The position numbers were made by a program, and so were the translations under genes. A model generated the notes under the pieces. The model was not told the origin of the DNA and searched no databases. It saw only the letters and a list, made by a program, of their open reading frames with translations. From a virus, in IMG/VR virus record IMGVR_UViG_3300030451_004287, positions 95,660 through 159,659 of that record: 64,000 nt of DNA. One strand, 5' to 3'. Positions 46,594-55,894 of this stretch are shown here, piece after piece. Position 1 is the stretch's first letter. Each line of letters starts with the position of its first letter.

Positions 46594-47370
46594 CTATCCC
46601 GAAGTATGTGTTAATATTACAATTCCGCTGTTTGTGATTGTAGAATTAGCACCAGACGATGCAATACTCACGTTTACATGTAGAGTTTCAGTTTGTCCAC
46701 CCAAACCTGTATTGTTAGTTGTTTCTAACCTATACTTTGAATCGTAAGCAACACCACTGGCATTACCAGTAGAACCAGAAAGTGACCAAGTATATTCTAA
46801 ATCAGTGACATTGGTTACAGGTATTGCATTATAAAATAAATCATTACCAGCAGATAAATTACTAGAACTTGGAATAAGACGAGTGCTTGTTAAATTCATA
46901 TTTCCACTATTACTAGCAGACACAATAATATTACCAAAAAAGTTACTATCACTTTCACACAAATAATGAAAAGTTCCTGTGTTTCCAATACCCGGATACC
47001 ATTTTAATGTACCACTTGCTATATCATTATTAAGTAATGTGTGATTTTTTGGAGGTATACCTGTAGTTGAAGATGTAGAAATAAATAATTTTTTTACAGG
47101 TGAGTTGGCTACAATATTTAAAACTAAAATATCACTATCATTAATATTTATAGTCGGATCTGATTCTGAAGCCTTACTACCATTTCTATCAGAACCAGTA
47201 AACACATAAGAAAACGCAGACTGAGTAACAGAAAAAGTATAAATGTTATCTATTATTGGTTTTTGAATATTAAGAATATTAGTCTTATTATTATTTCTAC
47301 TTATCCTACCTGTTGGTACAACATCCGTACCATACAAAGCTGGGTCTGTATAGACTTTTATGCTTGTCAT
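46594..47370 (-). CDS. Virion protein with cupredoxin-like domain lacking copper ligands
   Basis: 258 residues. Residues about 45-155 follow the order of the cupredoxin-like domain found in many marine phage structural proteins: AFSYVFTGSDRNG, DPTININDSDILVLNI, KLFISTSSTTG, then GTLKWYPGIGNTGTFHYLC and FFGNIIV. In the family the last part normally reads YYYQCxxHxxMxGxI. Here the Cys remains but the His and Met ligands are replaced. The C-terminal part is beta-rich and Ser/Asn-rich. A virion surface or fibre-associated role is likely. Confidence 0.55.
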   Translation of the reverse strand: MTSIKVYTDPALYGTDVVPTGRISRNNNKTNILNIQKPIIDNIYTFSVTQSAFSYVFTGSDRNGSKASESDPTININDSDILVLNIVANSPVKKLFISTSSTTGIPPKNHTLLNNDIASGTLKWYPGIGNTGTFHYLCESDSNFFGNIIVSASNSGNMNLTSTRLIPSSSNLSAGNDLFYNAIPVTNVTDLEYTWSLSGSTGNASGVAYDSKYRLETTNNTGLGGQTETLHVNVSIASSGANSTITNSGIVILTHTSG

Positions 47371-47384
47371 AATTCATAATTATC

Positions 47385-48074
47385 CTAAAACGTTGAAATA
47401 GCAACACGTTTCCAAGTGTTGTTTCCAATAGCTATATATAAATGAGTTTGATCAAATCTAATATCACCAACAGAACCAGCAGCACTTGCATTAGCTGGAG
47501 CTCCAGACATATTAGCTAAGATTTGCCCAGACGTAGCTATTTCTAATGAAACTTGTGATGCGTTGTATGTTAGATTAATACCACTAGCTGATTGTAATTT
47601 AGTATTAAGATTACCAGTGGTTAACACAGTACCATCTATATCAACAGTAGTAGCAGCGCCCGGCCTAACACCTAATCCTGTACCAGCAACAAATGTCGCT
47701 GTAGTAAATACAGAGTCATCTACATCAACAGTAGTAGCAGCACCCGGTCTAATGCCTAATCCTGTACCAGCAGTAAATGTACCAGTAGTAAATACAGAGT
47801 CATCTACGTTTACAGTAACAGCTCCTGTAGCTCCCCCACCATTTAAACCAGTGCCAGCAGTAACAGCCGTTATATCACCACCACCACCACCGCCACCTCC
47901 AGCACCAATAGAACTTAAAGAGTTCCAAGCTGTAGAACCATCACCTATTTTTAAAACACCAGAATCCCCAGCAAAAGCAGGTTCTCCACTAGCAAGTACT
48001 GGGTTAACGCTGAAGAAATTACGTCCTAAATCTCTTCTTAATTGAATTTGCATTTCACCATAAGTGTACGACAT
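47385..48074 (-). CDS. Short tail-fibre-like protein
   Basis: 229 residues. The N-terminal MQIQLRRDLGRNFFSVNPVLASGEPAF and GDGSTAWNSL are the attachment-type domain seen in phage fibres. An eight-glycine run follows, then repeats of the type VDDSVFTTGTFTAGTGLGI. The end (DIRFDQTHLYIAIGNNTWKRV) is the usual fibre tip signature. A stretch with GTVLTTGNLNTKLQ is closely related to a segment of the large fibre at 48639-52256, so the two share modules. Confidence 0.75.
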   Translation of the reverse strand: MSYTYGEMQIQLRRDLGRNFFSVNPVLASGEPAFAGDSGVLKIGDGSTAWNSLSSIGAGGGGGGGGDITAVTAGTGLNGGGATGAVTVNVDDSVFTTGTFTAGTGLGIRPGAATTVDVDDSVFTTATFVAGTGLGVRPGAATTVDIDGTVLTTGNLNTKLQSASGINLTYNASQVSLEIATSGQILANMSGAPANASAAGSVGDIRFDQTHLYIAIGNNTWKRVAISTF

Positions 48075-48111
48075 TTTTAACCTCTATTTGTTTTGGGGGT
48101 AATATTACATT

Positions 48112-48120
48112 AATATACAC
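48112..48120 (-). promoter_or_regulatory. GTGTATATT late promoter-like element (short fibre)
   Basis: The minus strand reads TATGTGTATATTAATG in the 64-base gap between the fibre chaperone and the short fibre gene. It ends 37 bases before the start at 48074. No -35 box at the usual spacing. Confidence 0.4.
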
Positions 48121-48138
48121 ATATTAGACTGTTTTATA

Positions 48139-48645
48139 TTAAATCTCTGCTAAGTCTTCTATTGTAGTAGCGTTTTTTATTGCTGTTCTTTTTGTTGCAT
48201 CTTGTGAACTCAATAAAGCCCTAGCCTGACCATATTGCAACATCAAACTCGTTAGATCTGCTAGATTAAAAGCATGGGATTGTCCCGTTGTGTCTACTAC
48301 AAATACAGGGTCTGTAATTCCTAAACTTGCAGCTTCTTTAGCAAGAACGAAATTCCCATTAAGCAAGGCAACATCAGAAATATCTATTCCTAAACTCCAA
48401 CCGTAGGAGGTTTCCCAGCCAGCTTCTAATATTGTCTTCCACTCTTCATCTACTTCTTCTAGTTTTTCTAGCTTTGCTTTTTCTAGAGGCCAAGATCCTA
48501 TAATAGAATTAACTTGATCTAGTTGCTCTTGAGTTGGATCATCTATATAGTCTATCCTGTAAGTACCATCACCGTTACCAGCAACGCCATGAATAGGTAC
48601 TATGTTAGCTATTGATTTGTGTAAAATTGATAAAGTTTCTAACAT
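48139..48645 (-). CDS. Tail fibre assembly protein, DUF4376-like
   Basis: 168 residues. The C-terminal part (about 70-168) has the DUF4376-type pattern: WETSYGWSLGIDISDVALL, FVVDTTGQSHAF, LTSLMLQYGQARALL, and the closing basic helix ATKRTAIKNATTIEDLAEI. This domain is found in fibre chaperones/tips. It is encoded directly downstream of, and overlaps by 7 bases, the large fibre gene. It probably helps fold the fibre or remains bound to it. Confidence 0.7.
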   Translation of the reverse strand: MLETLSILHKSIANIVPIHGVAGNGDGTYRIDYIDDPTQEQLDQVNSIIGSWPLEKAKLEKLEEVDEEWKTILEAGWETSYGWSLGIDISDVALLNGNFVLAKEAASLGITDPVFVVDTTGQSHAFNLADLTSLMLQYGQARALLSSQDATKRTAIKNATTIEDLAEI

Positions 48646-51600
48646 AGTATATGTGTCTCCATTATCATGTAATGAAAAAGACTGGTTGATCCAGCACCGT
48701 ACTGTAGAGCTTGAACATAATGGTATCCATCTGCCAAGATTTTTGCAGAAAAATACGCATGGGAATTCAAATCAGATTGGTTGCCATCTGTGGCAGCAGC
48801 ATCTCCCTCAATCGGTACTGTGGCAGAGTCGTAGGCGAAAGCGACATAGCCATATCTGAAAGATGCCATTATATCGCTCCTTGTCAGCTGATCAAGACCT
48901 ATAACAAATTCGTTTCTTGATGTACCAACGGTGGTTGAGTTATAATAAGCCCTCCAAGCTTGTGTAGTATATGAGTGGGTAGAAGTTGCAGATCCTAGTT
49001 TTGATGCCATTCTTCTGCGTGTTTGATTATAGTAATTCCAAACAAGACGTCTGTCTTCACTATCCTCGCACTGTCCTGTACTAGATGTTGTTCTTATAGT
49101 TCCAAGATATCTGCGTGTAGCAGCACCACTCTTAACATATACATTATCTTGAGTAGTAAGAGCTGTTGCTCTAGTAGTATCATTTGTCCAGACAACAGAT
49201 TCAAGAGTTAATGTACCGCTATTGTCATAAACAAAAATATCAAAGTTTTTACCAGCAGTATACCCACTAAGAGATAATTCTAATTGATTAAATGTATGTC
49301 CCTTCCAATTACTTCCATCATATAATGCTATACGATTACCTTTGTGTGGAGTAAAGTATAATTTGGTTTTTGCTGTTTGATCAGTTGTGCTAACGGTAAC
49401 TCCACTTTCTAAAGTAAGCCTACCTTCAACAGTACTTAAACTTGTATTTTGTATTTCTAAACTAGTATCAGTACTAGAATAATTTAAAGTAATTCCAGCA
49501 CCAGCCTGTAACTTTGTATTTAATGTTCCTGTTGTTAATACTGTGCCATCTATATCTATATCAACAGAACCACCTAAACTAACTGCACCTCCATTAGTTA
49601 AGCCAGTGCCAGCATTGATTGTGACAGCACTGTTTGATAGTTTAGCATTCGCAATAGATCCTGCTAACTGAGCATTAGTAATTGTGCCAACAAGACTTGA
49701 AGTAGGATATCCTGTAGCATCAACTAAGTTAAATGCAGGAGTAAGATCGCTACCACCTAATGATAAACTTATACCTCCGTAATTAACCGAACTATTTGAT
49801 AGTTTAGCGTTTGCAATAGATCCTGCCAACTGAGCGTTTGTAATTGTACCAACTAATAAAGATGTTTGAATTCCACTAACATTAAATTGTGTACCGTCTA
49901 ATGCTAATCCTGTACCAGCAGTATAGGTAGTGCCACCACTAGTTCCTGTTGCATGAATAGTTAGAGTCTTATCACCTGTGCTGTATACTAAACTAATACC
50001 ACTACCACCTTGTAGTTTAGTATTGAGTGTTCCTGTTGTTAATACTTCACCACCACTAGCAGTAATAGTACCATCAACATCTAATTTTGTTGCTGGTGCA
50101 CTTGTACCAATGCCAATTCTGTCTGTACTAGCATCAAGCCTAAAGAGATTAACATCACTAGCACCTTCCATTCTAATATCTCTATCAGAACCAGCTTCAT
50201 TAAATACAATTCCAACGCCTCCAGCTCCTACATCATGAATACGAATTTCTGCTTCAGCAGCATTTCCACCACCCCTTATAAAAACGCTCTCTCCATCTTT
50301 AGCACTAATGTAGGTATCAGAACCATCACTAACCATCATATAATCATTACTACCTGACATGTCAGTATGTTTTATACCAGCATAACCAGCATTACCACTT
50401 AAAGCACAATCCCCAAGCATAAGACCACTACCAGACGGATCAGCCAATCTGATACATTGACCATCAGGATAGGTAACATCTAATTTATGTGTAGGAGAGC
50501 TATTACCAATCCCAACACTATCTTCACTGGCATCAACAAAAAACACATAATCATTAGAATCTCCATCAATTCTAAAATCTATATTATTATTATATACATT
50601 AAACCAATTACTGGTATATCCAAAAAGAGTACGATTTTGTCCATTTGTATTAATATCAACTTGTTGTTGAAGATGGGTTGTATCAAGCCCACCGGGAGAG
50701 GTCATTGACAAAACCTGTGTTCCGTCAATATTGAATTGAATTCTATCAGCAGCAGCAACACCGCTTGCATTATCAACACTAATATGTAAATCGCTGTTAC
50801 TCAAAGCAATTCTTGCATAATCTGTATTTCCTGAGACAAAAACCAATTGTCCATCAAGATCAATATCGCCAGTCAAATGTATATTGCCTTGACCAAATAT
50901 ATTTTTATTATTTAAATCTAAATGACCGCCAAGTTGAGGACTGGTATCTTCTAAAACACTACCTATACCACTACCTCCACCTGCACCAGTAGCCACAGCA
51001 ACAGCAACACCGGTAACATGTCCATTACTATCCAAGAATAAATCTTGTATAAAAATATTACCAGAATTATCAATACTCGAAGCCGCACTGATATTTGGAT
51101 GTGCTGTAAGATATCCTGTGTCATTATTTAGAAAACTAATATTATCTCCGCTATGAATAATCCCATTTAAAACTCCTGTTACGCTACCACTATTCCTTGA
51201 TAGAACCAAAGAATGAGTTCCAGAATTATATGTAATTCCTGTAACAAAAGTATTCAGTCCTGTCTCAGTATAACCTGTTATATATCCAACATTATTATTA
51301 AGGACACTAATATTATCTCCGGTTTGTACCACACTGCTGTCTATATTAAATTGTGTACCTACTAAAACCAATCCTGTCCCATCAGTATATTCTGTGTTTG
51401 TATCTACTCCAGTTTCTGTAGCTGTAGTTACTCCTGTAATATGACCAAATTCATCTACTCTAATATCCTGAACATAAGTACGACCGCTACTATCGACACC
51501 TGTAGCGTTACTAATAGCTATATGAGAGCCACTGATGGCGTATGGGACGTTGTTATTTAAAAGACTAATATTGTTTCCACTTACTAAATAACCAGCGTCA

Positions 51601-52256
51601 TTTGTTAAAACACTAACATTATCCCCACTATGTATAACATTAGACAAAACCCCTGTTACAGTTCCAGAATGAGTAGACAATACTAGATTATGATTAGTAG
51701 AATTATAACTAACCCCTGTGACAAAAGCATCTGTAGATGAAGAGGCAACTCCTGAGACAAATTCTAATGCAGAGCCTCCTGAATTAACAGCAACAAATTT
51801 GGAGCCCTGACCGCTAAAACTAGATGGAGTATCAGTCAGATTTAAGAAAGTAGAAGAACCACCGCCAATTCCAGTACCAGTAGCATAGGCAGCAGCTAGA
51901 CCAGTTACATGTCCATATTGGTCTAATAAAACATCTTGAATAAATAAACTACCCGCATTGTTTACGGAAGATGCTGCAGAGATAGTTGGATGACTTACTA
52001 CAAAATCTGAACTTACAGTCAAATTAATCTCGTTTGCTTTTTCTATAGTTAAAGAAGAAGCATCTGCGTCACTATCTACTGATGTAGTGATTTCTATTAT
52101 ATTTTTATTGGCTTCTGCTGTTCCGTCCGTACCTTGTTGTATTTCTAAAAAAAACTTATCTTGAGATGAAGTTGCATTAAAACTGTCTGCTGTGCTGGTG
52201 TTTACATCAAGTATATACTTTTCGGAATCTGAAACCTCTACTGTGAATGTTGCCAT
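48639..52256 (-). CDS. Large tail fibre protein (1205 aa)
   Basis: 1205 residues of fibre repeats. The first half has three units of the type IxDxxGHVTG (for example FIQDVLLDQYGHVTG and YVQDIRVDEFGHITG). The middle has two GIGxxxPxxKLDV elements, as in many phage fibres. Two copies of the module TNAQLAGSIANAKLSNS follow, then a globular C-terminal domain with RRYLGTIRTTSSTGQ and a His/Tyr-rich tip (SHAYFSAKILADGYHYVQAL). It is likely the receptor-binding fibre. The DUF4376-like chaperone is encoded just downstream. Confidence 0.85.
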   Translation of the reverse strand: MATFTVEVSDSEKYILDVNTSTADSFNATSSQDKFFLEIQQGTDGTAEANKNIIEITTSVDSDADASSLTIEKANEINLTVSSDFVVSHPTISAASSVNNAGSLFIQDVLLDQYGHVTGLAAAYATGTGIGGGSSTFLNLTDTPSSFSGQGSKFVAVNSGGSALEFVSGVASSSTDAFVTGVSYNSTNHNLVLSTHSGTVTGVLSNVIHSGDNVSVLTNDAGYLVSGNNISLLNNNVPYAISGSHIAISNATGVDSSGRTYVQDIRVDEFGHITGVTTATETGVDTNTEYTDGTGLVLVGTQFNIDSSVVQTGDNISVLNNNVGYITGYTETGLNTFVTGITYNSGTHSLVLSRNSGSVTGVLNGIIHSGDNISFLNNDTGYLTAHPNISAASSIDNSGNIFIQDLFLDSNGHVTGVAVAVATGAGGGSGIGSVLEDTSPQLGGHLDLNNKNIFGQGNIHLTGDIDLDGQLVFVSGNTDYARIALSNSDLHISVDNASGVAAADRIQFNIDGTQVLSMTSPGGLDTTHLQQQVDINTNGQNRTLFGYTSNWFNVYNNNIDFRIDGDSNDYVFFVDASEDSVGIGNSSPTHKLDVTYPDGQCIRLADPSGSGLMLGDCALSGNAGYAGIKHTDMSGSNDYMMVSDGSDTYISAKDGESVFIRGGGNAAEAEIRIHDVGAGGVGIVFNEAGSDRDIRMEGASDVNLFRLDASTDRIGIGTSAPATKLDVDGTITASGGEVLTTGTLNTKLQGGSGISLVYSTGDKTLTIHATGTSGGTTYTAGTGLALDGTQFNVSGIQTSLLVGTITNAQLAGSIANAKLSNSSVNYGGISLSLGGSDLTPAFNLVDATGYPTSSLVGTITNAQLAGSIANAKLSNSAVTINAGTGLTNGGAVSLGGSVDIDIDGTVLTTGTLNTKLQAGAGITLNYSSTDTSLEIQNTSLSTVEGRLTLESGVTVSTTDQTAKTKLYFTPHKGNRIALYDGSNWKGHTFNQLELSLSGYTAGKNFDIFVYDNSGTLTLESVVWTNDTTRATALTTQDNVYVKSGAATRRYLGTIRTTSSTGQCEDSEDRRLVWNYYNQTRRRMASKLGSATSTHSYTTQAWRAYYNSTTVGTSRNEFVIGLDQLTRSDIMASFRYGYVAFAYDSATVPIEGDAAATDGNQSDLNSHAYFSAKILADGYHYVQALQYGAGSTSLFHYMIMETHILC

Positions 52257-52263
52257 ATTATAA

Positions 52264-52665
52264 TCAACATGATAAAAGTGTGCTCGATTTACTATTTCTC
52301 TTTAAAAGGGTAACAGTCCCATATAAAATCCTTATAACATATTTACCACCACCAGTGTAATGATCAACATTAGACTCAAGCTCAAAATCATATTTAGCAT
52401 TATTAAAGTCATAAGCATTTGTTACAGAAGCTGGTAGTTCAAACTTTACTGTTCCAGAAGCATCATTAACAACGGTTACTTTATACAGAGATGCATCTGA
52501 ATTTGTAGAACTAAAAGTTTGGGTAGTATTAGTGTTTGTTTTCCAAATTATTCTAGCGCACCAATTTCTAATATCCACAGGATTATTATTGGCATCTTTA
52601 TAAACAACTGTCATCCTAAAAGAAGAACCTTGTTCTATATTAAAATCATATAAGCTGGCTGCCAT
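52264..52665 (-). CDS. Baseplate/fibre-attachment-like small protein
   Basis: 133 residues from ATG 52665, which has AGGAG 7 bases upstream; the open frame extends to an ATG at 52689 but that codon has no ribosome site. The opening YDFNIEQGSSFRMTVVYKDA is the common pattern of small beta-rich phage proteins with an Ig-like fold (DFTIxxGxTFxLxLxWxD). It is placed between the capsid terminator and the large fibre, so it is probably a fibre-base or baseplate-like part. Confidence 0.65.
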   Translation of the reverse strand: MAASLYDFNIEQGSSFRMTVVYKDANNNPVDIRNWCARIIWKTNTNTTQTFSSTNSDASLYKVTVVNDASGTVKFELPASVTNAYDFNNAKYDFELESNVDHYTGGGKYVIRILYGTVTLLKRNSKSSTLLSC

Positions 52666-52700
52666 ATTTAATCTCCTAAGTAAAGCCATTAAGCTACTAA

Positions 52701-52709
52701 TATATACAC
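52701..52709 (-). promoter_or_regulatory. GTGTATATA late promoter-like element after the capsid terminator
   Basis: The minus strand reads ATTGTGTATATATTAG immediately downstream of the capsid terminator and 35 bases before the start at 52665. A terminator followed at once by this element fits re-initiation for the fibre genes. No -35 box is seen because the hairpin lies there. Confidence 0.4.
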
Positions 52710-52717
52710 AATATCAT

Positions 52718-52748
52718 AAAAAAAGGGCTAGCAAACGCCAGCCCTTTT
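52718..52748 (-). terminator. Rho-independent terminator behind the major capsid gene
   Basis: On the minus strand an eight-pair stem GGGCTGGC / GCTAGCCC (one G-U pair) with a four-base loop is followed by seven T, and preceded by AAAA. It begins 26 bases after the capsid stop at 52774. On the plus strand the stem has an A-C mismatch, so it points to minus-strand use. It would end the high-level capsid transcript. Confidence 0.85.
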
Positions 52749-52773
52749 CTACTAGACAGTAGTTGTCAGACAA

Positions 52774-53787
52774 TTAAAGAGAACCGAGCAATACTCTGCG
52801 GTTGTCGAGCACAGCAAAACCCTGTTCTGCCCAACCGTAGAAACCAGCTCTTTTCTGTCTGTGAAGTGAATCGTCTTCAAAGATCTGAACTTCTTGACGA
52901 ATTGGCATCACAAAAGAGTCTCTCTTACGCAAATCAAGACCCACAACAATCTCAGTGTTATGGCCTGCTGGCTGTGTACCAGAGAGTGAGCTAGTGTAGA
53001 AAGTCTGGTATTCCTGACCTTCGCCTAGTTCGTCGATATCGTGAAGGTTGATACCGAACACTCTGTTAACACTACCATCAGCAGCGGTATAGATCTCACG
53101 ACGAGTAACCTCATCGACTTGATCAACGCCCCAGTTACGAATGTCTTCCATAGCTTCTGGAGAAACATAAAGGTCTGTTAGGGCACCTCTGTTATTTGAG
53201 GTTGAGTTACCACCACCGTTACGACGCATAACAGTTTTCATCAAGCTTACCAAACGCTTGCTGAACTGACCATTAGCAGCATCATCATCAAAGACAACGA
53301 TGTTACGGTCTACACCAGCTGCTAAAATGGTGTGCCAGCCATCGTCATTCATCTTCTTCGTGAACTGAGATTCGAGAACCTCCATTGCACGACCTACAAC
53401 GTCCCAGCGAGCATCTCTGGCATACTTCAGAAGATAGTCGATGCTAGCACCAATGTCATAGGTTGGAACCATGACATAGTCGCCTTCGACATGACGTTCT
53501 GGAATATATCCATGATTAGGGATCGTGTAAGCAACAAAGTCAGACTCTGTGCCAGGTGCTAGAAAATCCAATGGAAATTCTGGTACAGCACTATCGGCTA
53601 ATCTAACTGGTTCGAAAATACCATCTAAGATATCCCCACTAAGGACACCCTGTCGTAATGGTAACTCTAAGGCTTTAGCGAACTGAGAGCTAGCCTCTAA
53701 TGACTGAGTCTTTTCTGCGGAACCAGAGCGCATCAAAAGATCAGTTAATTCTTGACTAGGCTCAAATTTTTCTGATTTTACTGACAT
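52774..53787 (-). CDS. Major capsid protein
   Basis: 337 residues. It lies after protease/scaffold and decoration genes and before a strong terminator, the expected place. The sequence has the HK97-type composition: an N-terminal helical arm, a middle LESQFTKKMNDDGWHTILAAG helix, and a P-domain-like end (MPIRQEVQIFEDDSLHRQKRAGFYGWAEQGFAVLDNRRVL) in which the WAEQGFAV segment is common in capsid proteins. Codon use and G+C are clearly higher than in the surrounding AT-rich genes, as expected for the most expressed gene. GGGAG lies before the ATG. Confidence 0.85.
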   Translation of the reverse strand: MSVKSEKFEPSQELTDLLMRSGSAEKTQSLEASSQFAKALELPLRQGVLSGDILDGIFEPVRLADSAVPEFPLDFLAPGTESDFVAYTIPNHGYIPERHVEGDYVMVPTYDIGASIDYLLKYARDARWDVVGRAMEVLESQFTKKMNDDGWHTILAAGVDRNIVVFDDDAANGQFSKRLVSLMKTVMRRNGGGNSTSNNRGALTDLYVSPEAMEDIRNWGVDQVDEVTRREIYTAADGSVNRVFGINLHDIDELGEGQEYQTFYTSSLSGTQPAGHNTEIVVGLDLRKRDSFVMPIRQEVQIFEDDSLHRQKRAGFYGWAEQGFAVLDNRRVLLGSL

Positions 53788-53804
53788 TTTTATTCTCCCA
53801 TTAA

Positions 53805-54260
53805 TTAAATGTTGACTGAAACTTTAGCGTAACCATCGGAATCTTTTGCACTCAGGAACTGCCCAACTGCTAATGCACCACTCAACTGAGTAGCACTAAT
53901 ATTACCACCACTATGCAAGTAAGCTGTTTGACCAGCTGCTGGCGTACCATTTAGGTTGTTAGTAACAACCTGGCCTTTTCGAAGGACTGCAACTTTGCCA
54001 CCCTTCTGGATTTCGTCTTTGTGAAAGTTGATGTGCTGTCTTGTAAGATCAAGATCAACAACATCATTCAATAAGACACCGACTGGATAAGCACCACTAG
54101 GGTTACTTGTATATGCTACAACAGCATTAGCGTCGTCCATTGCAGCGCCAACACCAGTGGATGCAGTCGAAACTGATACCACACCGCCTCTTGTTGCAGT
54201 CGTACTCATGAAAAAAGAGACGTCACTTAATAATTCGATACGATCAGGTTTTAGAGCCAT
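53805..54260 (-). CDS. Capsid decoration/stabilising protein
   Basis: 151 residues, beta-rich: GGVVSVSTASTG, YPVGVLLNDVVDLDL, GGKVAVLRKGQVVTN, and a QTAYLHSGG end with AVGQFLSAKDSDGYAKV. This is the general pattern of small phage capsid decoration or head-stabilising proteins, and it lies directly before the capsid gene with the same higher-G+C codon use. The match is by pattern, not a named family. Confidence 0.65.
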   Translation of the reverse strand: MALKPDRIELLSDVSFFMSTTATRGGVVSVSTASTGVGAAMDDANAVVAYTSNPSGAYPVGVLLNDVVDLDLTRQHINFHKDEIQKGGKVAVLRKGQVVTNNLNGTPAAGQTAYLHSGGNISATQLSGALAVGQFLSAKDSDGYAKVSVNI

Positions 54261-54262
54261 TT

Positions 54263-55879
54263 TTATTCTCCCTTATTTAGTTTTTTACCGAGTCTAGAGT
54301 AAACAAATTCAATTAAAGCTGCACTAGTTGTATTCATTTCTGAATCATCTTCACCGCCAACAGTAAGATCTAGAGCTTCAGTCTCTTCAACCTCTTCTAA
54401 AATCTCTTCTGCTGTATCAAAATCTTCAGCTTTGCTTTCTTCTTCTTTCTTCTTCTTTTCTAAAGCTTCCTTCAATGCTGGTGGCATCTTACCTGCCTCA
54501 GCTTCTTTTTCCTTATCTTCATCATGCTTCTTAGCTTTTTCTTTGTCCTCATCATGCATTTTTGCCATCTTCTTCTTGTAAACAGCAACAACAGCATCAA
54601 AGGCGTCATCGTCAAGAGCATCATAAGCTGCTAAGGATTCTTCAATTTCGCTATCTTCAAAACCACACTCTGCTAAAGAAGCCATTCTCTTCTTCATCTG
54701 TTGGTCTTTCATGAGAGCTGCATATTTCTTAGTCATGTCTGCTAAGGATTCCTTATCTTTCTTCATTTCGTTCTTAAGCTTCATCATTTCAGCTTCAGCT
54801 TCATCAAGCTTCTTCTTCAGTTCAGCTTTAACTTCGTCTTCTTTATGCATTTTTGCCTCGGATTCTTGTTGACTTTCAACTTCCTCCTGTGAGGCTTCAA
54901 CTTGCTCTGTTTCTGTTACTTCAACTGCTTCTTCTGTAGCATTTTCAGTTGCAACAGCCTCTACAGCAGTTTCAGCTTCAGTTTCAGTTTCAGAAGCAAC
55001 TACTAATTCTTCTTTTGTTTCGGTTTCTAACTCTTCTTTGCTCATTATACAAGCCTCCACAGTATTATGGGTTTCTACGTATTCTAGTGATACACCTTTA
55101 TTTTCTAAATCTTCATTTTTTAAATCTTCTTTTTTTAAGTCATCAAATTTTTCTATCTTATCTTTTAAAATAACACTATTAACATTGGCAGGCTTATCAA
55201 CATAACCCTTACCACTAAAAGTGATATTTCTTAATACTCTACCAATTTTATAATCATCCTTCTCCCCAGTACCACCATATGCCCTTAAATATTTAGTTAA
55301 ATATGCGCTAGCATTATCTCTAGGTACTACTTTATAAGATCCATCAACCTTATTAATCAGGCCGTAATCAAAATTATTAAAATAACATTCCATGCTGACA
55401 TATTTGGTACCATCCTCAATAGAAGCTATTAGATCCCTAGTTCTTTCTTTTAGTTCTGGATCTGTATAAGCCTTATAGATTACAGCACCTGTTAAAATAT
55501 GAAAATTTTCAGGAAGATTATCTACAGGAGTTTCTTTGTCTATTAACATACCCTCATTTGTAATAGGGTAGTTAGAAATAATATGTCCTACAATAGTATG
55601 TTCATCATGATTAAGATTTGTAGGTTTATGTTCGGGTGTTTCTTTAGCTTTCCAGATTTCATCAGGCTGGAAAATATCGTCATTTTTATTCCAGTTAGAA
55701 GTAACCAAAATAGATTGCACGTAATACATATCAGCATCCTGCACAGAAGCAAGTGCCTTCATTTGCGTAGAAACAGATTCTACATGTAATGGTTCAACAG
55801 CAGAAGCAAAAGACACACTTTTGTCATTAGCAACTGCCATTCCAATACCGTCATCATATTCTTGTTGAAATACTCTCAT
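54263..55879 (-). CDS. Prohead protease fused to scaffold
   Basis: 538 residues. Residues 1-240 carry a herpesvirus/caudovirus-type prohead protease: NHDEHTIVGHI (His 91 or 94) and KYVSMECYF (Ser 162). From about 290 to 500 the protein becomes highly acidic and then a long Lys/Glu coiled coil (KKKLDEAEAEMMKLKNEMKK), as in scaffolding proteins. So one chain holds both functions, and self-cleavage would release scaffold fragments during head maturation. It is directly upstream of the decoration and capsid genes, 15 bases after the portal gene. Confidence 0.8.
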   Translation of the reverse strand: MRVFQQEYDDGIGMAVANDKSVSFASAVEPLHVESVSTQMKALASVQDADMYYVQSILVTSNWNKNDDIFQPDEIWKAKETPEHKPTNLNHDEHTIVGHIISNYPITNEGMLIDKETPVDNLPENFHILTGAVIYKAYTDPELKERTRDLIASIEDGTKYVSMECYFNNFDYGLINKVDGSYKVVPRDNASAYLTKYLRAYGGTGEKDDYKIGRVLRNITFSGKGYVDKPANVNSVILKDKIEKFDDLKKEDLKNEDLENKGVSLEYVETHNTVEACIMSKEELETETKEELVVASETETEAETAVEAVATENATEEAVEVTETEQVEASQEEVESQQESEAKMHKEDEVKAELKKKLDEAEAEMMKLKNEMKKDKESLADMTKKYAALMKDQQMKKRMASLAECGFEDSEIEESLAAYDALDDDAFDAVVAVYKKKMAKMHDEDKEKAKKHDEDKEKEAEAGKMPPALKEALEKKKKEEESKAEDFDTAEEILEEVEETEALDLTVGGEDDSEMNTTSAALIEFVYSRLGKKLNKGE

Positions 55880-55894
55880 TTTTTACCTCCAGAA

